Shown: one piece after another, positions 60,719 through 64,000 of the stretch
Layout of the letters: each line of letters begins with the position of its first letter
How positions within the stretch are numbered: the first letter of the stretch is position 1
Virus record (IMG/VR): IMGVR_UViG_3300046517_002304
Coordinates: 248,001-312,000 of that record
Source of the DNA: a virus
DNA length: 64,000 nt
Reading direction: 5' to 3' (one strand)
Program-made: the position numbers and the translations under genes
Notes under the pieces: generated by a model
The model's input: the letters and a program-made list of their open reading frames with translations, nothing else
Told to the model about the DNA's origin: nothing
The model's database searches: none

Positions 60719-60841
60719 CTAAAAACAAAAAGCTATCCCGACTGCGACGATTGCCAGAAGCCACACAGAAATCATAATGGCTACAAAAGAATAGGCAAGC
60801 AACATTCCTAATCCGTAATATGAAAAGTTAGGGTTTTTCAT
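60719..60841 (-). CDS. 40-aa membrane protein
   Basis: M-K-N-P-N-F-S-Y-Y-G-L-G-M then one long helix. ATGA; stop TAG-TTATCC. Confidence 0.6.
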   Translation of the reverse strand: MKNPNFSYYGLGMLLAYSFVAIMISVWLLAIVAVGIAFCF

Positions 60842-61041
60842 ATTACGCAATCAATCTCTATAACGGAACCGACAATACATTTGACTTCCCATAGGTTAAA
60901 CTCAAAGTTGTTTACAGAAAACCCGCCAAGAGTAAGGTCAGCCAGCTCACCCTTCATCAATATCTGTGCTTGACTATTAATTAGGGCAACTTTAGCCTTT
61001 TTTAACTTCAAAAGTTGCTCATAGATTTGCTTGGAAGGCAT
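60838..61041 (-). CDS. Hypothetical 67-aa protein
   Basis: K-K-A-K-V-A-L-I-N-S-Q-A-Q-I-L-M-K-G-E ... beta strands N-F-E-F-N-L. Confidence 0.65.
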   Translation of the reverse strand: MPSKQIYEQLLKLKKAKVALINSQAQILMKGELADLTLGGFSVNNFEFNLWEVKCIVGSVIEIDCVI

Positions 61042-61082
61042 ATTTGCCTATGGATAACTAAAATTATATACTATCTTATAGT

Positions 61083-61310
61083 ATGTTCAAAGTAGAGCGG
61101 CATCATATCAAAGAAAATCCTGAAATTATACGTCTTTGCACGCTCAGTAAGGAGTTGTATAACAAGTGTAATTACTACAAAAGTAATCCAGGACAGTGAA
61201 TTTCTTGCTCAACTGGATAGGAGCCTTGTCGCAAGGCCAAAAGTAGTTAATCCATTAAAATCTAGTTGCGTAAAACGGCAGCTAGAGGGTTATATTGCTT
61301 AAACTGAGTT
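61083..61310 (+). pseudogene. Possible TnpB relic
   Basis: M-F-K-V-E-R-H-H-I-K ... L-S-K-E-L-Y-N-K-C-N resembles the start of TnpB (E-R-H-x-I-K, S-K-x-L-Y-N). Frame stops after 38 codons (61199); a second frame ends near 61310. No RuvC motif remains. Flanks carry no visible ends. Confidence 0.4.
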
Positions 61311-61345
61311 ATTAATATTACTTAGAACGATAACTAAATAATTAT

Positions 61346-62146
61346 ATGCGTTTTTCCGAATTCTTAGATGAAATGGCGTTCAGCACTGGAGTAGTGCCAA
61401 ATGAACACAAACAGCTATTGCAATTTGATGACACCGATAAACAATTATATCAATGGGCTAAAGCAAAGTTTAATGCTGTTGCTGCGGCTAAAGTTATATT
61501 AGCCAGATATGGATATTTAAGGCCAGACCTACAGCAAAAGGCGATAGAATCTGGCGTTTACTTTAAAGACATAAATGAAAATGTACCAGGCAGTCCAGGA
61601 ATTCTAGTTTTTAAAAATAAAGAGTTTCCGATACAGTCTAATATCAGAGAATTAAGAAACAGAATCAAAGACCAAATACCGCTGCTTACTAGATGGGGAG
61701 GCCGCGCACCTTCAGCAAAGACAGGCATAGATTATGATAGGTTGAGTAAGGGCTTCCAGCTCAACTATCACGCAAAAGCCGATTATTCTAATAATGAGTT
61801 ATGGCAATCAATTATTAAGGCCGATGGGTCAAGGTGTAATTCTCAAGAAGAGTTCAAACAAGAATTTACAAACCCGCACGCTCTTAATTTTAATATGAAA
61901 TTAGGGAGTACTCACGTTGACCACGATCAAATCATAAGGTTGATTAATGATCGGATCAAAAGTAAATTTGGGTCAGTCGCTCCCCCGGGGGATATTAAGA
62001 AAGTATTAGATTATTTATACCTTAACCTCGGCAAGATCGCCAGCAATAGCGGTACAATTCAGTCATCTATCGGAGCCGTTTTTAGGGACTGGGAATATAA
62101 AAATTCTGGGGACAAAGGCAGCTACACGCCTAACTACATCCCATAA
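61346..62146 (+). CDS. Putative virion-internal protein with capsid-targeting peptide
   Basis: 266 aa. Starts M-R-F-S-E-F-L-D-E, matching gene 423. Mature part helical and basic, with no enzyme motif. No strong Shine-Dalgarno. Followed by a plus-strand terminator. Fits a protein packed in the head and injected. Confidence 0.6.
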   Translation: MRFSEFLDEMAFSTGVVPNEHKQLLQFDDTDKQLYQWAKAKFNAVAAAKVILARYGYLRPDLQQKAIESGVYFKDINENVPGSPGILVFKNKEFPIQSNIRELRNRIKDQIPLLTRWGGRAPSAKTGIDYDRLSKGFQLNYHAKADYSNNELWQSIIKADGSRCNSQEEFKQEFTNPHALNFNMKLGSTHVDHDQIIRLINDRIKSKFGSVAPPGDIKKVLDYLYLNLGKIASNSGTIQSSIGAVFRDWEYKNSGDKGSYTPNYIP

Positions 62147-62240
62147 GCGTAATCGTTCAGTCCACCGATTTCTACTCCACGCTTGCCCCTAATAAGCATC
62201 GCTTTCCGCTCTCTCCGCGAAAGGACGGGAACGTAAACTA

Positions 62241-62284
62241 AAATCCACTCGCCCTTATGGGCTGGTTTTCGCTTTTTGCGTTTT
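62241..62284 (+). terminator. Terminator for the plus-strand gene
   Basis: GCCC-TTAT-GGGC short stem followed by TGGTTTTCGCTTTTTGCGTT on plus. Weak stem, long T-rich tail. Confidence 0.55.
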
Positions 62285-62298
62285 ATGATTGGCACGAT

Positions 62299-62514
62299 TC
62301 ACCATCCCCACAGAACATTATGGATTAAATATATAGCCAATGCCGGCCCTTCCATTATTAAAAAGAAAAGGCTAATGGTTAGACACCAAGCGTACATGTC
62401 TTCATTAATATAATTCAGAGTATTTTCAAACTTATACTTATAATACCATGCCGTAAGAGCAAATAGTGCCGCCACAAAGGCAAATACTATCATTGCTGCA
62501 ACTGCTAGTGGCAT
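62299..62514 (-). CDS. 71-aa two-helix membrane protein
   Basis: Start M-P-L-A-V-A-A-M-I-V (62514), within the end of the upstream gene. Helices 3-23 and 41-62. Confidence 0.55.
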   Translation of the reverse strand: MPLAVAAMIVFAFVAALFALTAWYYKYKFENTLNYINEDMYAWCLTISLFFLIMEGPALAIYLIHNVLWGW

Positions 62515-62669
62515 TGTGGGCGCTGTTCTTCTGCTTGTTTGATCCAAGTAGAGCAATAGCCGATGCTATCATCATCATGCCAGCATGACCGTACTTTGCC
62601 AATCCAGTACATCACAAGGATATCACTGGATTGTTTGGCAACAGCTTCGCAATATTGCCAAAAACTCAC
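62505..62669 (-). CDS. Hypothetical 54-aa protein, GTG start
   Basis: GTGA overlap. S-F-W-Q-Y-C-E-A-V-A-K-Q-S-S-D-I-L-V-M-Y-W, three Cys near the end. Confidence 0.5.
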   Translation of the reverse strand: MSFWQYCEAVAKQSSDILVMYWIGKVRSCWHDDDSIGYCSTWIKQAEEQRPQCH

Positions 62670-62965
62670 TTAACTTCCTCTACCAAGAGGATTTCTTCGT
62701 CCGGCTGCTCTTCAGTAATTCGATCTCTTGCATGTTTCTTAGACACACACTGGAGAACAAAATACTTGCCGGATTTTGTTTCAATTCGCCAAGGGGCAGA
62801 CTTAGAAAGCCCTTCAATGTTAGCCTTCTTGGGTTCCGCTTCAACGGCGACAGGAGCCGCCACCTCAACTGCTTTCTTCTTCATTGTTTTCCTTACATGA
62901 ACTTCGGTGCCATTTTCGGTTGTCTGGCTACCAGATGCGGTTTCAGAACCTTTTTTCTTCATCAT
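62666..62965 (-). CDS. 99-aa basic protein
   Basis: Lys/Ala-rich start (V-R-K-T-M-K-K-K-A-V-E-V-A-A-P) then G-K-Y-F-V-L-Q-C-V-S-K-K-H-A. Confidence 0.65.
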   Translation of the reverse strand: MMKKKGSETASGSQTTENGTEVHVRKTMKKKAVEVAAPVAVEAEPKKANIEGLSKSAPWRIETKSGKYFVLQCVSKKHARDRITEEQPDEEILLVEEVK

Positions 62966-62999
62966 GTCTTTCTATGGATAACTAAGGTTTGATTTTAAA

Positions 63000-63074
63000 A
63001 ACAATCATTCGGCTAATCCGCAAGTATCCCGGTGTTGCCACCCTGGTTTCACAGAGCTTAACCGAACAATTGTC
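63000..63074. other. Frame after TAA without start codon
   Basis: In frame behind gene 63075, readable as C-E-T-R-V-A-T-P-G-Y-L-R-I-S-R to TAG-TTATCC. No ATG; a GTG start 21 codons in is possible. Confidence 0.35.
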
Positions 63075-63206
63075 TTATGTCTTTTTTGGCTTCGGCCACT
63101 TCAGATCTGCGGAATTCACAACCCCTTTACCCCGCCATTTTCCCTGAAGTCGGTCCCACAGTCGCCACTTGTCTCCATCCCGACGCATAATAAATCTGAT
63201 TTTCAT
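63075..63206 (-). CDS. 43-aa basic protein
   Basis: M-K-I-R-F-I-M-R-R-D-G-D-K-W-R-L-W-D-R-L-Q. No clear ribosome site. Confidence 0.55.
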   Translation of the reverse strand: MKIRFIMRRDGDKWRLWDRLQGKWRGKGVVNSADLKWPKPKKT

Positions 63207-63207
63207 C

Positions 63208-63519
63208 TTACGCCTTCTTCAATCCAGCGCCGGGGGTTTTCTTCTTGGCCGAAAAATGAATTCGGTTACTGTTGTCGTAATGCCATTCGAATCTGGAATC
63301 GCCGCGAACCAGACCCTTCATAGCCCACACCAAATCTTTATCGTCGCAAGAAATGGAAACCATTGAACCGCTGATGAGCGTCTTCAAGTGTTCCGCTGCT
63401 TTGCTTGCGGCAGCATTCTGAGTCGCTTCACGACGACGCTCAAATCCGTCTCGCTTACGCTTCTCTTTATTCCAATCTCCGAGGGAAAACCCTTCAGCGA
63501 AGTTGCCCTTGCCAGCCAT
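63208..63519 (-). CDS. 103-aa basic protein
   Basis: K-R-K-R-D-G-F-E-R-R-R-E-A-T-Q then I-S-G-S-M-V-S-I-S. AAAGGAAATTAAA before ATG. Confidence 0.65.
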   Translation of the reverse strand: MAGKGNFAEGFSLGDWNKEKRKRDGFERRREATQNAAASKAAEHLKTLISGSMVSISCDDKDLVWAMKGLVRGDSRFEWHYDNSNRIHFSAKKKTPGAGLKKA

Positions 63520-63571
63520 TTTAATTTCCTTTAAAAAAGGTTATTGAATTGTTATGAACTAGTATGGATAA

Positions 63572-63769
63572 CTAAATTTCGATAATGTCTACAACAACGT
63601 CTTTTTCATCTAATATCAAAACTAAACATTCGGCATGTTTCTTATATTCATACAAATCTTTGTTATTCAAATTATCATTAGGTTTTTTGCGAACAGTTAG
63701 ATAACCCATTTTAACTAAATACTTTTCGGCTTTACCTACCTTCATTCCGATTGCGTTTGTTGTTTTCAT
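63572..63769 (-). CDS. Hypothetical 65-aa protein
   Basis: I-G-M-K-V-G-K-A-E-K-Y-L-V-K-M-G-Y ... L-V-L-I-L-D-E-K-D-V. Stop TAG-TTATCC. Confidence 0.65.
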   Translation of the reverse strand: MKTTNAIGMKVGKAEKYLVKMGYLTVRKKPNDNLNNKDLYEYKKHAECLVLILDEKDVVVDIIEI

Positions 63770-63969
63770 ATCTTGATAATTCTTGGGAATGCTTTTAATA
63801 TAACCTTATCAAATGCCTTACAGCAATCTTGCTGCAACCTGTCTATTACGGCATGTCTCCACGCGATATGAGATGGGCTAAGAAGACCCCCTGTAGGAGG
63901 GTCAACCTTATAATGCTTTTTCATACCTTGAAAAAATTGATCTTGCGATAAGCCAGTATCATTGTTCAT
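63766..63969 (-). CDS. Hypothetical 67-aa protein
   Basis: M-N-N-D-T-G-L-S-Q-D-Q-F-F-Q-G-M-K-K. ATGA with the next gene. Confidence 0.65.
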   Translation of the reverse strand: MNNDTGLSQDQFFQGMKKHYKVDPPTGGLLSPSHIAWRHAVIDRLQQDCCKAFDKVILKAFPRIIKI

Positions 63970-64000
63970 AGCAACTTCTTGAGTAAATAAACCGCTTCTG
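63966..64000 (-). CDS. End of a gene entering from the right
   Basis: E-A-V-Y-L-L-K-K-L-L then TGA overlapping the ATG at 63969 (ATGA). Partial; no function. Confidence 0.45.
   Translation of the reverse strand, partial: EAVYLLKKLL

Noticed and set aside
11400-63600. Octamer as DnaA box (TTATCCACA)
   Set aside because: Only the first six bases fit; positions 7-9 vary and are mostly not ACA. Placement at every gene end is not origin-like.
11400-63600. Octamer as I-SceI-like homing site (contains GGATAAC)
   Set aside because: Only 7 of 18 bases match and the flanks are not conserved.
1-64000. CRISPR array
   Set aside because: No evenly spaced direct repeats with unique spacers; octamer repeats are too short and irregular.

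Overview
This window reads as part of a large tailed-phage genome, probably of a planctomycete (Gemmataceae-like) host. The phage call rests on about 200 very small genes packed end to end on one strand, three tRNA genes without encoded CCA, a free-standing HNH endonuclease, and proteins whose first ten residues resemble the T4 capsid-targeting sequence (x-F-S-x-F-L-x-E). The host guess rests on a prepilin-like protein of the type common in Gemmataceae and on small 'I..GK.Y..KV' proteins of a planctomycete style. No structural or replication module that would settle the taxonomy is visible.

Layout. (1) 0.4-2.3 kb: two plus-strand genes of virion-internal type, the first ending in an ADP-ribosyltransferase-like domain, facing a minus-strand gene that also looks like a small ADP-ribosyltransferase. 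(2) 3.0-11.1 kb: an AT-rich minus-strand array of about 26 tandem paralogues of 80-106 aa (family A, start M-K-A-E-V-K-I), coupled by ATGA/TAATG overlaps and driven by one sigma70-like promoter at 11084-11112. (3) 11.4-30 kb: GC-richer minus-strand genes with strong AGGAG ribosome sites, rho-independent terminators, repeated promoter-like inverted-repeat modules, tRNA-Met/Ile(CAT) and tRNA-Arg(TCT), a two-piece UvrD-like helicase, and a series of strongly folded non-coding segments. (4) 30-61 kb: minus-strand small genes mostly without a Shine-Dalgarno, including dispersed paralogue families, an isochorismatase-like hydrolase, the prepilin, a ParB-like protein, tRNA-Leu(TAA), and a cluster of tiny membrane proteins. 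(5) 61.3-62.1 kb: one plus-strand virion-internal-type gene, then more minus-strand genes.

The dominant signal is the octamer AGTTATCC on the minus strand (GGATAACT on plus), about 100 copies by eye between 11.4 and 63.6 kb and none seen in the first 11 kb. It sits at gene ends, usually sharing bases with the stop codon (TAG-TTATCC, TGA-GTTATCC, TAA-GTTATCC), 10-60 nt before the next start. It also flanks the folded RNA segments and, in inverted pairs, builds the modules between terminators and operons. The likeliest reading is a phage-specific transcription signal repeated before almost every gene; an RNA-processing signal is the main alternative.

Families named below: A, M-K-A-E-V array; B, small beta/alpha proteins with V-x-V-E-Y-D-D; C, small proteins with C-x2-C-P-V-A; D, K-I-E-L-V-L-S proteins; E, L-Y-H-F proteins; F, ribosome-modulation-factor-like C-terminus; G, SH3-like P-G-x-x-V proteins. 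Gene starts were moved downstream wherever an apparent frame only opened by reading through the octamer (giving a false '..SYPL..M' N-terminus).
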